64,000 bases of DNA from Phytohalomonas tamaricis (GCF_003012345.1 NZ_PVRV01000024.1:310001-374000), one strand, 5' to 3'; shown: positions 29,872-39,298, numbered from the stretch's first letter. A program made the numbers and translations. The notes: generated from the sequence alone by a model not told the origin.

Positions 29872-31036
29872 GGTCGATCTCCGTATCTGAAACTGGTAAC
29901 CGCATTGCCTGCGGCTGGAACGCCTTACGCGACACAGTAATGGACTGTGCCATTTATGTTTAACGCATTGTTTTTATTAAGGGCACTTTACAACTGGAAC
30001 TCATTAACCATAGCCATTCCTAGCTTATCCTGCGTTAATGTCCAGTCATATAAGACAAATTTTATCTACGCTCCCTTTTTATAAAAATGCCATGGGTTAA
30101 TCATTCTCACTCAGCCCAATGCTGAACTGTATCTATATGTAAACAATAAAATTGTCAAAGCACGGACAATAAAGCCTACAATACGCCTATCATATACAAG
30201 ATGACGACCTTTAATTCACATATAGACTTTGCCGAGATGGGCGTCAAAAGAGGTTCTTAGAAGAAAACACTGTTTTAATATTTTGTTAATGTATTATTTT
30301 TGTAAGTTTAACTAGATTGTTACCTACAAAAAGCGCTTTAAACTGACATGGCTTTTCAAATACCGACTAGAGCTTGCCATGTGATTTCGCAACATTCTCA
30401 TCTTGGTCATACCAAGCATCGCCTGCAGAATAATCATTAGCAGCACAAGGATCCGTTGGGCTAGCGCAAGAAAGTCAGCTCCAAGTTTGGTTGCGTCCCA
30501 CTGACGCTTAAGCATCCTAGAGATTGTAGACTTTTTTAAAAGATTCCATGCGTGATATAGATCGTCACTACTGCCACTTTAATTATACTATTGCACCAGA
30601 TTGTTAATGCAGTTTGAACATTTACTCACCGCGGAATGATATTTAGTACGCAGTTACTGATAGCATTAACTTCCAACTTTAATACCTTCTGATGATGCCA
30701 ACCTTGCTTACGTTCTCATACTCGGGAATCAAAATAACTTGTGTTATCCAATAACTATATCTTCATTATTCAATATCATTTAATAACTACAAACTTGGCC
30801 CACCCATATTTAGACAAACGTTTAATTAAGCGACGCTAAATAAACGTAAGATTCAACCCAACAAAATCCACACTTTTTGATAGCAACAAACAAGTAGGCA
30901 AGCGACACCCTTTATTTAATTGATTGTAAATAGACCGAGACAAATATTAATACTTTTGTGAAGCACTGATTCTTAACTCGGTAGAAAGAATTATTTTTCA
31001 CAACCGTGAAAGCTTAGGATAGTTTATGGGCATCAA
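29872..31036. other. AT-rich intergenic region upstream of glgA
   Basis: 1165 bases, clearly more AT-rich than the flanks, between the divergently oriented end of the fasciclin gene and the start of glgA. It must hold the promoter of the whole minus-strand glycogen/trehalose block. The only coding candidate is a 63-residue frame at 30324-30515. I see no tRNA, clear terminal inverted repeats or tandem repeats. Long A/T runs may indicate curved DNA or H-NS-type silencing. Confidence 0.5.
30324..30515 (-). CDS. Orphan 63-residue frame, possible gene remnant
   Basis: The frame encodes a hydrophobic central helix (FLALAQRILVLLMIILQAML) followed by a Met- and Arg-rich segment (GMTKMRMLRNHMASS). 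Codon choice looks coding, with GC-rich third positions unlike the AT-rich DNA around it, but there is no strong ribosome binding site. It reads like the C-terminal piece of a larger protein, such as a transferred or decayed gene. I cannot name the family. Confidence 0.3.
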   Translation of the reverse strand: MLKRQWDATKLGADFLALAQRILVLLMIILQAMLGMTKMRMLRNHMASSSRYLKSHVSLKRFL

Positions 31037-31549
31037 TTATTGACGTGGCATCAAAACGTGATTGATACCATAAAGCCGGCCATTAGACGCACTGATACCG
31101 TCATTCAGAATACGCGCATCATTGACCATTGTTTGCTCTTCCGAGCGTGTGAATTTCAATGCCTGCCCTTGCTCAGAAGTCACACTGATACGCTGCAAGG
31201 CTTTTTCAAGCGTGTAGTCGCCTTCTACAACATGTAAATCCAAAATATCATTCAGGCGATCCCGGCTAGCGGGTGAAAACAGCTTATCGCGGACCCCAGG
31301 TTCAAGTGCTTCAAATGCCTGATCGGTTGGCGCAAAAACGGTATAACTAGCATTATTTTCCTGCAGCAATTTATCAAGCCCCGTCGTTTTCGCAGCGGCT
31401 ATAAAATGCGTGTAATGGCCATTCTTCTCCGCTACCGCAAACAAGTTGTCTTGAGTCTCATTGTCAGCTCTGACCAGACCTCCTGCCCACCCGCTACTCA
31501 GCAGGGTCATCATCACACTCAGGCTTAACCAACGCGTTAATCGAGTCAT
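31037..31549 (-). CDS. Secreted fasciclin (FAS1) domain protein
   Basis: 170 residues: signal peptide (MTRLTRWLSLSVMMTLLSSG...) then one FAS1 domain (about 35-170). FAS1 hallmarks are visible: ASYTVFAPTDQAFEALEPG (H1 region), LDLHVVEGDYTLEKA, and a C-terminal NGRLYGINHVLMP (H2 region, usually with I-H-V-I-D). Such single-domain proteins are periplasmic or surface adhesion-type proteins in bacteria. A GAGGAGAGA site precedes the ATG. A second, diverged fasciclin protein lies at 39581-40108. Monocistronic. Confidence 0.88.
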   Translation of the reverse strand: MTRLTRWLSLSVMMTLLSSGWAGGLVRADNETQDNLFAVAEKNGHYTHFIAAAKTTGLDKLLQENNASYTVFAPTDQAFEALEPGVRDKLFSPASRDRLNDILDLHVVEGDYTLEKALQRISVTSEQGQALKFTRSEEQTMVNDARILNDGISASNGRLYGINHVLMPRQ

Positions 31550-31791
31550 TTTCTCTCCTCTCTCTATTGCTATTGATTCGCTTTGGCCAATGTCAGTTCC
31601 CGAGCCATCTGGTAATTCTGCACAACCGCTTTGAGCGAGGCTGCACTATAGTCGTTATATGAACCTACTCATGCTGACTTAGCTACAGTCAAGCAAACAA
31701 CAAATATTCAGGACTTGAAGCCTATGTTTCATTACATACGATGCGACGTGTAGGTGCCTGAGGCATGCTTCACCTAGCAGGAGGGTTTACC

Positions 31792-33228
31792 TTGAAAACA
31801 ATACACAATGAAATGGTAACGACCGAAGGCCAATGTCGAGCTCACTACAGAACCTACCAGCGCTGGCTAGACGATACACCGGCTGAACTATTAAACCGCA
31901 AGCGCCGTGAAGCGGACCTGCTTTTTCACCGTGCAGGTATTACGTTCACTGTTTATGGTGACGATTCCGGTACTGAGCGATTAATTCCCTTTGATACCAT
32001 CCCCCGCATCATACCCGCTAGTGAGTGGAGCATGCTGGAGGCGGGTTGTCGTCAGCGTGTACAAGCACTGAACGCCTTCCTGAACGATATTTACCATGAT
32101 CAGCGCATTTTGACTGAAAATATCGTACCTGCTGATCAGGTGCTCACCAACCCGCAGTATCAGATGGCGATGCGTGGCGTGACACTGCCTCACGGAATCT
32201 ACAGCCATATCAGCGGTATCGATCTGATTCGTGATGGTGACGGCAGCTACTACGTGCTTGAGGATAACCTGCGTATTCCTAGCGGCGTGTCCTACATGCT
32301 TGAAAACCGGCGCATGATGATGCGTCTATTTCCCGAACTTTTCGCGACTAACCATATTGCGCCGGTTGATCATTACCCAACACTACTGCTTGAGACCCTA
32401 CGTTCGAGCACGCCTATCGATGCTCCCTGTGTCGTGGTACTCACTCCCGGACGCTATAACAGCGCCTACTTTGAACACGCCTTCCTAGCGCAGCAAATGG
32501 GCGTTGAGCTGGTCGAGGGGCAGGATCTTTATGTTCGCAACGGGCGTGTCTATATGCGCACAACGAGTGGCGACCAAATTGTCGATGTAATCTACCGGCG
32601 TGTCGATGAGGCCTTCATCGACCCCCTCGCGCTCGACCCCGATTCACTGCTAGGCGTGCCTGGGCTGATGTCGGTTTACCGTGAAGGCGGCGTAGTGCTG
32701 GCAAACGCATTGGGTACTGGTGTGGCCGACGATAAATCGATCTACCCCTACGTACCCGACATGATCCGTTTCTACCTTGATGAGACGCCCATCCTCAATA
32801 ACGTGCCCACCTGGCAGTGCCGTGACCCGCTACAGCTCTCACATGTACTGGCCAATCTGGAGGACATGGTCGTCAAGGAAACTAACGGCTCTGGCGGCTA
32901 TGGCATGCTTGTCGGGCCTATGGCTAGTAAAGAGCAGCTCGATACATTTCGTGCAAAACTCACCGCTCAGCCGAGCGCTTATATTGCTCAACCAACTTTG
33001 GCGCTGTCAGCATGCCCGACCTTTGTCGAGTCAGGTGTTGCACCTCGTCATATTGATCTGCGTCCCTATGTGCTATGCAGCCCCAACGGCATTCGTCTGG
33101 TACCGGGCGGGCTGACCCGCGTGGCGCTTACTGAAGGCTCGCTAGTGGTCAATTCTTCTCAGGGCGGCGGGACCAAGGATACCTGGGTATTGGAAGACGA
33201 TACCCTTCCTCAGCAGGAGGGACCGTGA
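31792..33228 (+). CDS. Circularly permuted type 2 ATP-grasp protein
   Basis: 478 residues from a TTG start. Members are putative peptide or amide ligases with a circularly permuted ATP-grasp fold. Family blocks visible: IPRIIPASEWSMLEAGCRQR, SYYVLEDNLRIPSGVSYMLE, VKETNGSGGYGMLVGP, HIDLRPYVLCSP and the C-terminal SSQGGGTKDTWVL. The frame opens at an ATG (31765), but a strong GGAGGG lies 7-8 bases before TTG at 31792 and inside the ATG-started version, so TTG is preferred. It overlaps the alpha-E gene by 4 bases, and with the transglutaminase and Anbu genes forms the operon usually found around Anbu peptidases. Confidence 0.9.
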   Translation: MKTIHNEMVTTEGQCRAHYRTYQRWLDDTPAELLNRKRREADLLFHRAGITFTVYGDDSGTERLIPFDTIPRIIPASEWSMLEAGCRQRVQALNAFLNDIYHDQRILTENIVPADQVLTNPQYQMAMRGVTLPHGIYSHISGIDLIRDGDGSYYVLEDNLRIPSGVSYMLENRRMMMRLFPELFATNHIAPVDHYPTLLLETLRSSTPIDAPCVVVLTPGRYNSAYFEHAFLAQQMGVELVEGQDLYVRNGRVYMRTTSGDQIVDVIYRRVDEAFIDPLALDPDSLLGVPGLMSVYREGGVVLANALGTGVADDKSIYPYVPDMIRFYLDETPILNNVPTWQCRDPLQLSHVLANLEDMVVKETNGSGGYGMLVGPMASKEQLDTFRAKLTAQPSAYIAQPTLALSACPTFVESGVAPRHIDLRPYVLCSPNGIRLVPGGLTRVALTEGSLVVNSSQGGGTKDTWVLEDDTLPQQEGP

Positions 33229-34172
33229 TGCTAAGTCGTACTGCCTCGCATCTTTACTGGCTTGCCCGCTATATGGAGCGCGCCGACAACCTGGCCAGAC
33301 TTCTGGATGTCAGCGCACGGTTAACCCTGCTGCCGCGCTCCGCCGCCCATGAAGGGTTAACGGCCATTCTCGGGGTTAGTGGCGCCTCATCCGCCTACTG
33401 GAGCACGCGCTCGACACTTAATGCCGATGCGCTGCTGAATTTCATGATTGGCGATGTCACCAATTCATCGAGTATTTATCACTGCCTGCAATCCGCACGT
33501 CAGAATGCCCATGCCGTCCGCGGTCATATTACCTCTGAAACTTGGGAAGCGATTAATACCACGTGGCTTGAGCTGCAAAACTGGACTGATTCAGGCGTCA
33601 CCATGCGCAATGCGCCGGAATTTTTCGACTGGATCAAGCAACGCACGCATATCTACCGTGGAGCCCTGTACGGTACGGTGCTGCGTGATGACGGCTTTCG
33701 CTTCATGCGTATCGGTACCTGTCTGGAACTCGCCGACAACACGCTGCGCCTGCTCGACACCAAATATCAGATGATCGATCTGGCGCCCGACGCGCCCAAG
33801 GATGACGCCACGATACGTGCCGATTATCTATGGCAAACACTGCTGCAAGCGCTTGGCGCGCGCGAGGCCTATACGCAGATTTACAGCTATATCCTCGAGG
33901 CAAGTAATGTCATTGACTTGCTGGTGCTACGCGATGATGTACCGCGTTCACTGCTGGCCTGTCTGGACGAACTGGTACAAGCGCTCGCGGAACTTGAGGG
34001 CCCTAACGGCAAACCGGCCAAGCGTCTGGCCGGTGAGTTTTATTCACGGGTGCGTTACGGCGATCTTGACGAGATATTCACTCAAGGGCCACATACCTGG
34101 CTGACCGAAGCTATCGATGATGTTGCCACCCTCGCCAGCCGTGTACAGACCGCTTATCTGGAGGTGGCCTGA
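33225..34172 (+). CDS. Alpha-E domain protein
   Basis: 315 residues, almost wholly helical, with the family start MLSRTASHLYWLARYMERAD and the repeated conserved positions (RFMRIGTCLELADNTLRLLD, about 160-179). The alpha-E superfamily has no settled biochemical role and occurs next to circularly permuted ATP-grasp and transglutaminase-like genes, where a role in peptide or amide modification has been proposed. It is joined to the upstream gene by an ATGA overlap and to the next by TGATG, so all three are translationally coupled. Confidence 0.88.
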   Translation: MMLSRTASHLYWLARYMERADNLARLLDVSARLTLLPRSAAHEGLTAILGVSGASSAYWSTRSTLNADALLNFMIGDVTNSSSIYHCLQSARQNAHAVRGHITSETWEAINTTWLELQNWTDSGVTMRNAPEFFDWIKQRTHIYRGALYGTVLRDDGFRFMRIGTCLELADNTLRLLDTKYQMIDLAPDAPKDDATIRADYLWQTLLQALGAREAYTQIYSYILEASNVIDLLVLRDDVPRSLLACLDELVQALAELEGPNGKPAKRLAGEFYSRVRYGDLDEIFTQGPHTWLTEAIDDVATLASRVQTAYLEVA

Positions 34173-34966
34173 TGAAGCTCAAGATCGAACACTCTACGCG
34201 TTATAACTACTCTCTGCCGCTGAGATCGAGCATCCAGTACTTGCGCCTGGTGCCCCGCAACGACGCCTCGCAGCACGTGATTGATTGGTGGCTATCCTTA
34301 CCCGGCAATCCGCCACCACTGACCGATGGCTACGGTAACGTCATGCATGTCCTGACACTTGACCGGCCCCATCAACAGATTCTTGTCGAAGCGCGCGGTA
34401 TCGTAGAACTCAACCCTAACCATGATGGACGTGTACATGACGATCTCGACCCACGCCCCTTCCTGCGCCCGACGTCTTTAACCACTGCTGACGAACCACT
34501 TATTGCTCTGACCGAGACGTATCTTAGTCAATCGCAGGATGTCACTGCGCTAGGAAAACTGCAGCAAGCCATTCTAGAAAAGATGCCTTACATTCCCGGC
34601 TCAACGGAAGTATGGCATAGCGCTCAGGAAGCATTTGCCCTGGGCTCTGGCGTCTGTCAGGACCATACGCATGTCATGCTGGCATGCGCGCGCTATAAAG
34701 GGCTTCCGGCCCGCTATGTCAGCGGCTATATTCATGTTGCCGACGAGGGGCATCTTGCTTCGCACGCTTGGGCAGAAATCTGGCTGGACGGTGCGTGGCA
34801 AACCTTTGACGTTACCAACCAGCTATTGCGGCCCAATCAACATATCAAGCTCGCGGTCGGCATGGATTACCTCGAAGCCTGCCCTATAAGAGGCATGCGA
34901 AGCGGTGGCGGCGAAGAAACCCTGCACGTACACGTGAATGTCAGGGCGAACTTCGATAGCCAATGA
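34172..34966 (+). CDS. Transglutaminase-like cysteine peptidase family protein
   Basis: 264 residues. The N-terminal beta domain (about 1-105, starting MKLKIEHSTRYNYSLPLRSS) is followed by the transglutaminase-like core, with the catalytic triad visible as C162 (GSGVCQDHTHVML), H198 (LASHAWAEIWLDG) and D213 (WQTFDVTNQ). It could hydrolyse or form amide bonds. The start overlaps the alpha-E stop by one base. In the Anbu operon it is thought to act with the ATP-grasp protein, but no substrate is known. Confidence 0.9.
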   Translation: MKLKIEHSTRYNYSLPLRSSIQYLRLVPRNDASQHVIDWWLSLPGNPPPLTDGYGNVMHVLTLDRPHQQILVEARGIVELNPNHDGRVHDDLDPRPFLRPTSLTTADEPLIALTETYLSQSQDVTALGKLQQAILEKMPYIPGSTEVWHSAQEAFALGSGVCQDHTHVMLACARYKGLPARYVSGYIHVADEGHLASHAWAEIWLDGAWQTFDVTNQLLRPNQHIKLAVGMDYLEACPIRGMRSGGGEETLHVHVNVRANFDSQ

Positions 34967-35020
34967 CTGGCAACCATCACGCATCAGCGATTAACGCTCC
35001 GACGAGCAGGAAAGCGACCC

Positions 35021-35767
35021 ATGACGTATTGCGTGGCAATGGCATTAAAAGACGGCATCGTCTGCATTTCCGATACACGGACCAACGCAGGTATCGATCA
35101 GATCGCCAGTGTTCGTAAACTAAGCGTGTACGGCACACCGGGTGAGCGTGCCATCATCATTCAGACAGCAGGGAACCTCTCTACATCACAGGCTGTGCTG
35201 ACGCGGCTTGAGCAACAATTCGGCACCGAGTTCGAAACGATCCTCAATACGCCTAGCATGTTCGACGTTGCCAAACTGATCGGTGACACCATGCGTAATA
35301 TTGTTGCCGATTACGACAATGGCCCTAGCATGCAGAATATCGACATGACGTCATCGTTTCTGGTTGCAGGGCAGATAGGCAAGGCGCCAACCGAGAGCTT
35401 CAATATTTATCCTCAGGGAAACTTTATTTCCGCCACGCCGGATACGCCCTATTTTCAGATTGGTGAAAGCAAATACGGCAAACCGGTGCTTGATCGTATA
35501 CTTGCCTATGACACTTCACTCGGTGAAGCCCTGCGCTGTGGCCTGGTGTCGTTTGATTCAACGCTGCGCAGCAATCTATCGGTGGGCTTGCCGCTCGACA
35601 TCGCCGTGTACCCAGCGGATAGCCTCGAACCGCCGTTGATCAGGCGCATCGACGAAGATGATGCTTATTTCCAGCAGCTACGTAGTAGCTGGTCGACTGG
35701 AATGAGGACCTTGATGGAAAGTATTGACCCTCCACCTTCCGATTATTGGCAACATCATTTGAAATGA
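35021..35767 (+). CDS. Anbu, ancestral proteasome-like peptidase
   Basis: 248 residues, Ntn-hydrolase fold. After Met removal, Thr2 becomes the N-terminal nucleophile (MTYCVAMALKDGIVCISDTR); D18 (SDTR) and K33 (VRKLSV) complete the proteasome-type active site. Anbu proteins assemble into open helical rings and are the bacterial relatives of HslV and 20S subunits. The gene is 54 bases downstream of the transglutaminase gene and is followed by a strong terminator, so it is the last cistron. No dedicated ATPase unfoldase is nearby, consistent with other Anbu loci. Confidence 0.9.
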   Translation: MTYCVAMALKDGIVCISDTRTNAGIDQIASVRKLSVYGTPGERAIIIQTAGNLSTSQAVLTRLEQQFGTEFETILNTPSMFDVAKLIGDTMRNIVADYDNGPSMQNIDMTSSFLVAGQIGKAPTESFNIYPQGNFISATPDTPYFQIGESKYGKPVLDRILAYDTSLGEALRCGLVSFDSTLRSNLSVGLPLDIAVYPADSLEPPLIRRIDEDDAYFQQLRSSWSTGMRTLMESIDPPPSDYWQHHLK

Positions 35768-35774
35768 TTAACCG

Positions 35775-35800
35775 AAAGCCCGCCAAAGATGGCGGGCTTT
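35775..35800 (+). terminator. Terminator after the Anbu operon
   Basis: AAAGCCCGCC-aaagat-GGCGGGCTTT, a perfect 10-bp stem just past the Anbu stop, with Ts at its end. It may work in both directions and also ends the minus-strand ABC operon, which stops at 35832. Confidence 0.85.
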
Positions 35801-35831
35801 CAATTCAGACGCTATCGATAAAGCACGACGC

Positions 35832-36701
35832 TTAATGGGATAAAGCCGCCACGCTGCGTCTTGACCTGAGCCGGGCAACCAGTACGCCTTTACTGGGAGA
35901 GCAGCAGAACGCCAGAATAAAGATCGCCGCCTGGACGAGGACGATACATCCTGCCGTTGTGCCGTTGATATAGAAGCTTATGAGTACGCCGGCATAGGTG
36001 GAAAACATCGCCGCGCCCACAGCAATAAGCATCATCACGGCAAAGCGCTCAGAGAGTAGAAATCCAATACATCCCGGCGTGACGAGCATCGCAACCACCA
36101 GAATAAGCCCCACTGCCTGAAGCGAGGCAACGGTTGTCAGCGCTAACAGGACCATCAACAGGAGATGCAACCAAGCTACGTTAAGGCCAATGATTCGCGC
36201 ATGCTGGGCATCGAAGCAGTAAAGCTTGAGATCCTTGTATTGGAGCGCTAACAGAATCAGCGCGATGGCACCGGAAATAAGCAACTGCCGCAGCGCGCTC
36301 GCTTCGATACCCAGCAGGTTACCGAGCAGGACATGCATGAAGTGAATATCGCTGGGTACCGCCACGAGCAACATCAGTCCCAGCGCTAGAAAACCGGTAA
36401 AGGCGATACCGAGTACGGCATCTTTCTTGACCCGGCTATGGGCGCCTATGGCCCCAGCACTCAGCACACAGAGCAACGCGCTGACCAAAGCGCCTATAGC
36501 CATCGGTATACCGATGATATACGCCACGACGATCCCTGGCAGCACAGCGTGTGACACGGCATCCCCCACCAATGCCCAGCCCTTCATGACGATAAAACAT
36601 GACAGCGTGGCACAGACGATACTGACGAATATTCCTACCAGCAGCGCCTTGAGCATAAAATCATGCTGCAGCGGTCCCCATAGCGGTTCAAGCAGCATCA
36701 T
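35832..36701 (-). CDS. sitD: Manganese/iron ABC transporter permease (SitD-like)
   Basis: 289 residues, ABC-3 family permease with about 8-9 membrane helices. The conserved cytoplasmic coupling motif is seen in LVGDAVSHAVLPGI (about 46-59), and the family block RIIGLNVAWLHLLLMVLLALTTVASLQAVG follows. The start ATG overlaps the sitC stop (ATGA). It forms a heterodimeric channel with the upstream-encoded permease, and is the last gene of a four-gene operon with the terminator beyond. The Mn/Fe assignment rests on the SitA-like binding protein. The gene symbol is by operon order and resemblance. Confidence 0.86.
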   Translation of the reverse strand: MMLLEPLWGPLQHDFMLKALLVGIFVSIVCATLSCFIVMKGWALVGDAVSHAVLPGIVVAYIIGIPMAIGALVSALLCVLSAGAIGAHSRVKKDAVLGIAFTGFLALGLMLLVAVPSDIHFMHVLLGNLLGIEASALRQLLISGAIALILLALQYKDLKLYCFDAQHARIIGLNVAWLHLLLMVLLALTTVASLQAVGLILVVAMLVTPGCIGFLLSERFAVMMLIAVGAAMFSTYAGVLISFYINGTTAGCIVLVQAAIFILAFCCSPSKGVLVARLRSRRSVAALSH

Positions 36702-37552
36702 GACGACGCCTCCTGCTGCCAGCGACGACGATGCGCTAACAGGCCATGTCGCGGCGCCAGCATGAATGCGATTAAAAATACCAGTGTCTGCAATACGACG
36801 ATCAAACCGCCCACTGACGTATCAAAGAAGAAACTCAGATAAGCCCCGGTCATTGCCGTGAGGCCACCAACGAGCGGCGCAATCCAGAGCATATGTCCAA
36901 ACCGGTCGGTAAGCAGATAAGCGGTGGCCCCTGGGGTAATCAGCATCGCAATGACCAAGATGGCACCCACCGTCTGCAGCGCAGCAACGGCAGTCAATGA
37001 CATCATCGCCAACAGCAGTATGTTGAGATAGCGCACATTGAAACCGAGGGCGCGGGCATGTTGCTCATCGAAACAGTAAAGCAGCAGATCCTTCCAGCGC
37101 AGCGCAATAATAACGATACAGCCCCCAGCAATGGCTACCAGCTGCCAGGCATCGCCGGAGCTGATGCCCAGCAGATTACCAAACAGGATAGTCGTCAACG
37201 ATATGGTGCTGGGATTGAGAGAAATCAGTAAGAAGCCGAGTGCAAAAAAAGCGGTAAAGACCACACCGATCACGGCATCACCCTTGAGTGCGGAGTTGCC
37301 ACGCACCACACCGATGCCGAGCACTGCCAGCAGCCCGGAAACAAAAGCACCGAGTACAAAAGGCAGCCCTAACCAGTAAGCGATCGCCACCCCTGGCACT
37401 ACCGCATGGGACAGGGCATCACCAAGCAATGACCACCCCTTGAGGATAATGAAGCATGACAGCAGCGCACAAACCACACCGACCGACCCTCCCACCCAGA
37501 TGGAGCGCGCCATGAATCCGTAGCTGAATGGCATCAGAAGTGTGTCGATCAC
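36698..37552 (-). CDS. sitC: Manganese/iron ABC transporter permease (SitC-like)
   Basis: 284 residues, ABC-3 family, with coupling motif LLGDALSHAVVPGV (about 42-55) and RALGFNVRYLNILLLAMMSL further on. It starts at GTG (37552), with AGGAG eight bases upstream, overlapping the sitB stop by four bases (GTGA). It is paralogous to the next permease, as is usual for Sit/Yfe systems, where both subunits differ but share the fold. Confidence 0.86.
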   Translation of the reverse strand: MIDTLLMPFSYGFMARSIWVGGSVGVVCALLSCFIILKGWSLLGDALSHAVVPGVAIAYWLGLPFVLGAFVSGLLAVLGIGVVRGNSALKGDAVIGVVFTAFFALGFLLISLNPSTISLTTILFGNLLGISSGDAWQLVAIAGGCIVIIALRWKDLLLYCFDEQHARALGFNVRYLNILLLAMMSLTAVAALQTVGAILVIAMLITPGATAYLLTDRFGHMLWIAPLVGGLTAMTGAYLSFFFDTSVGGLIVVLQTLVFLIAFMLAPRHGLLAHRRRWQQEASS

Positions 37553-38361
37553 GGTAAGTGCTCCTGTACCGGTTCGCGCTCCTGTGCCAGCAAGTCAAGA
37601 GGGAACTGGCGCAATACGCCTCCGAAGGCTTGGGCCAGGTTAGCCGGTGTAAACACATGCTCGGTCTTGCCAAAGGCGATCAAATTGCGGTTGATCATTG
37701 CTACCGTATCGCAATATTCAGGCACAACGCTGAGGTTGTGCGTTACGACCAGAATGGTCATTCCCTCATCGCGAAGCTGCTTGAGTATGTCAATAATTGC
37801 ATTTTCAGTGGTCGCATCGACGCCAGTGAATGGCTCATCGAGCACCATAATGCGGCTTTCCTGCGCCAGCGCACGCGCGAGAAACACGCGTTTTTTTTGG
37901 CCACCAGACAGTGCGCCAATCTGGCGCTTGGCCAAATCAGCAATCCCGACCCGCGCCAGACTTGTTTCCACGGCCACGCGATCCGCGCGGGCGGGAATAC
38001 GCAAGAATCCCATCCGCCCCTGCCGCCCCATCATCACCACATCGTATACGGAGACGGGAAAGTCCCAGTCGATCTCTTCGACCTGAGGCACATAGGCCAT
38101 GATATTGCGGCGCTGTGCATGACGGACAGCATGTTTAAAGATAGCTACGCGACCGCTGGCGGGCGGCAAAAATCCCATGATCGCTTTGCACAGCGTCGAT
38201 TTGCCGCTGCCATTAATCCCCAATAATGCGCAGATACTGCTGCTTTCCAGCGTAAGGCTGACATTCTCAAGCGCCCATTGACCGCTGGCATAGCGCACTG
38301 ACACCTTATCGACAACAATAGCAGGCCCGCTATCCGAAGGCCGTTCGTTATGGCGAGACAT
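37549..38361 (-). CDS. sitB: Manganese/iron ABC transporter ATP-binding protein (SitB-like)
   Basis: 270 residues. Walker A GINGSGKSTLCKAIMGF (about 48-64), signature LSGGQKKRVFLARALAQ, Walker B IMVLDEPFTGVDA, and switch His in ILVVTHNLS are all intact. Drives metal import through the SitC/SitD channel. It overlaps the 3' end of the binding-protein gene by 14 bases, a tight operon arrangement. Residues after 215 form the short C-terminal extension typical of the family. Confidence 0.9.
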   Translation of the reverse strand: MSRHNERPSDSGPAIVVDKVSVRYASGQWALENVSLTLESSSICALLGINGSGKSTLCKAIMGFLPPASGRVAIFKHAVRHAQRRNIMAYVPQVEEIDWDFPVSVYDVVMMGRQGRMGFLRIPARADRVAVETSLARVGIADLAKRQIGALSGGQKKRVFLARALAQESRIMVLDEPFTGVDATTENAIIDILKQLRDEGMTILVVTHNLSVVPEYCDTVAMINRNLIAFGKTEHVFTPANLAQAFGGVLRQFPLDLLAQEREPVQEHLP

Positions 38362-39298
38362 GGAAACCTCGCACTATCAGTTCTGCATTGTACTTGAGCA
38401 TCTGCTCATAGGTGGGTGCCGGGCCATCTTCACGGGTCAATGAGTCGACATACAGTATCCCTGCGAAGCGAGCGCCACTTTCTGCACTAACCTGCTGCAT
38501 GGCCTTGGGATTGACCGTACTTTCACAAAACGTGACCGGCACATCATATTTACGTGTCTGATCAATCACCTTGCGAATCTGCTGAGGCGTTCCCTCCTGT
38601 TCTGAATTGACCGCCCACAAATAGAGCTCCTTGAAGCCATAATGTTGTGCCAGATATGAAAAAGCGCCCTCACAGGTCACTAAAAAACGCTGCTGTTCAG
38701 GCACCTTGTTCAATTTTTCCTTGATTGGGAAATCAAGTGCCGCGAGCCGAGCGCTGTATGCTTGAGCATTTTCATCGTAGCTCTCGGCATTGGCGGGATC
38801 GATGGCGACTAGCGCCTGACGAATGTTTTCAACATAGATCGCCGCATTGGCCGGTGACATCCAGCTATGCGGATTGGGCTTGCCTTCATACGGCCCCTCA
38901 TTCAGCCCTATCGGTGCAATCCCTTTAGTCAGCACGGCGACAGGGACATCATCGAGTCCCGAGTAGAACTTCTCGAACCAGCGCTCCAGCCCGAAACCGT
39001 TCCAGAGAATCAGATCCGCCTGGCGCGCCTTGAGAATATCCCGTGGGGTTGGCTCATATTCATGCACTTCAGCGCCGGGGGGAATGATCGATACCACATC
39101 TGCTTTGTCTCCGGCTACGTTTTGCGCCATATCCTCCAGCACGGAAAAAGTAGTCACAACAGTTTTACGCTCGGCCCTGCTATCGACGCTCTCCAGCAGA
39201 GCCGTAACTGCGACAAGCATCACAAGACAACGCATGAAGCAGCAGCGTCTCGATAGGTACTGGTGCCAATACTCGGCCTTTCCTGTTAGCGCGGCCAT
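38348..39298 (-). CDS. sitA: Periplasmic manganese/iron-binding protein (SitA/YfeA-like)
   Basis: 316 residues, cluster A-I (ZnuA/SitA) solute-binding protein. The four ligand positions of the metal site are visible: His in PPGAEVHEYEPTP, His in GKPNPHSWMSP, Glu in LVTCEGAFSYLAQH, Asp in GILYVDSLTREDGP. The second is in the SitA context rather than the His-rich loop of zinc-binding ZnuA, so Mn/Fe is favoured. The signal peptide is preceded by a ~20-residue basic extension when started at ATG 39298, which has GAGGAG five bases upstream; ATG 39235 (MRCLVML) is the alternative. First gene of the operon. Confidence 0.9.
   Translation of the reverse strand: MAALTGKAEYWHQYLSRRCCFMRCLVMLVAVTALLESVDSRAERKTVVTTFSVLEDMAQNVAGDKADVVSIIPPGAEVHEYEPTPRDILKARQADLILWNGFGLERWFEKFYSGLDDVPVAVLTKGIAPIGLNEGPYEGKPNPHSWMSPANAAIYVENIRQALVAIDPANAESYDENAQAYSARLAALDFPIKEKLNKVPEQQRFLVTCEGAFSYLAQHYGFKELYLWAVNSEQEGTPQQIRKVIDQTRKYDVPVTFCESTVNPKAMQQVSAESGARFAGILYVDSLTREDGPAPTYEQMLKYNAELIVRGFHVSP

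Noticed and set aside
30000-31000. Possible mobile-element boundary in the AT-rich gap
   Set aside because: No terminal inverted repeats, target duplications or transposase motif could be made out.
37558-38226. 222-codon frame antisense to sitB
   Set aside because: Opposite an ATPase with all motifs intact; judged a shadow frame.
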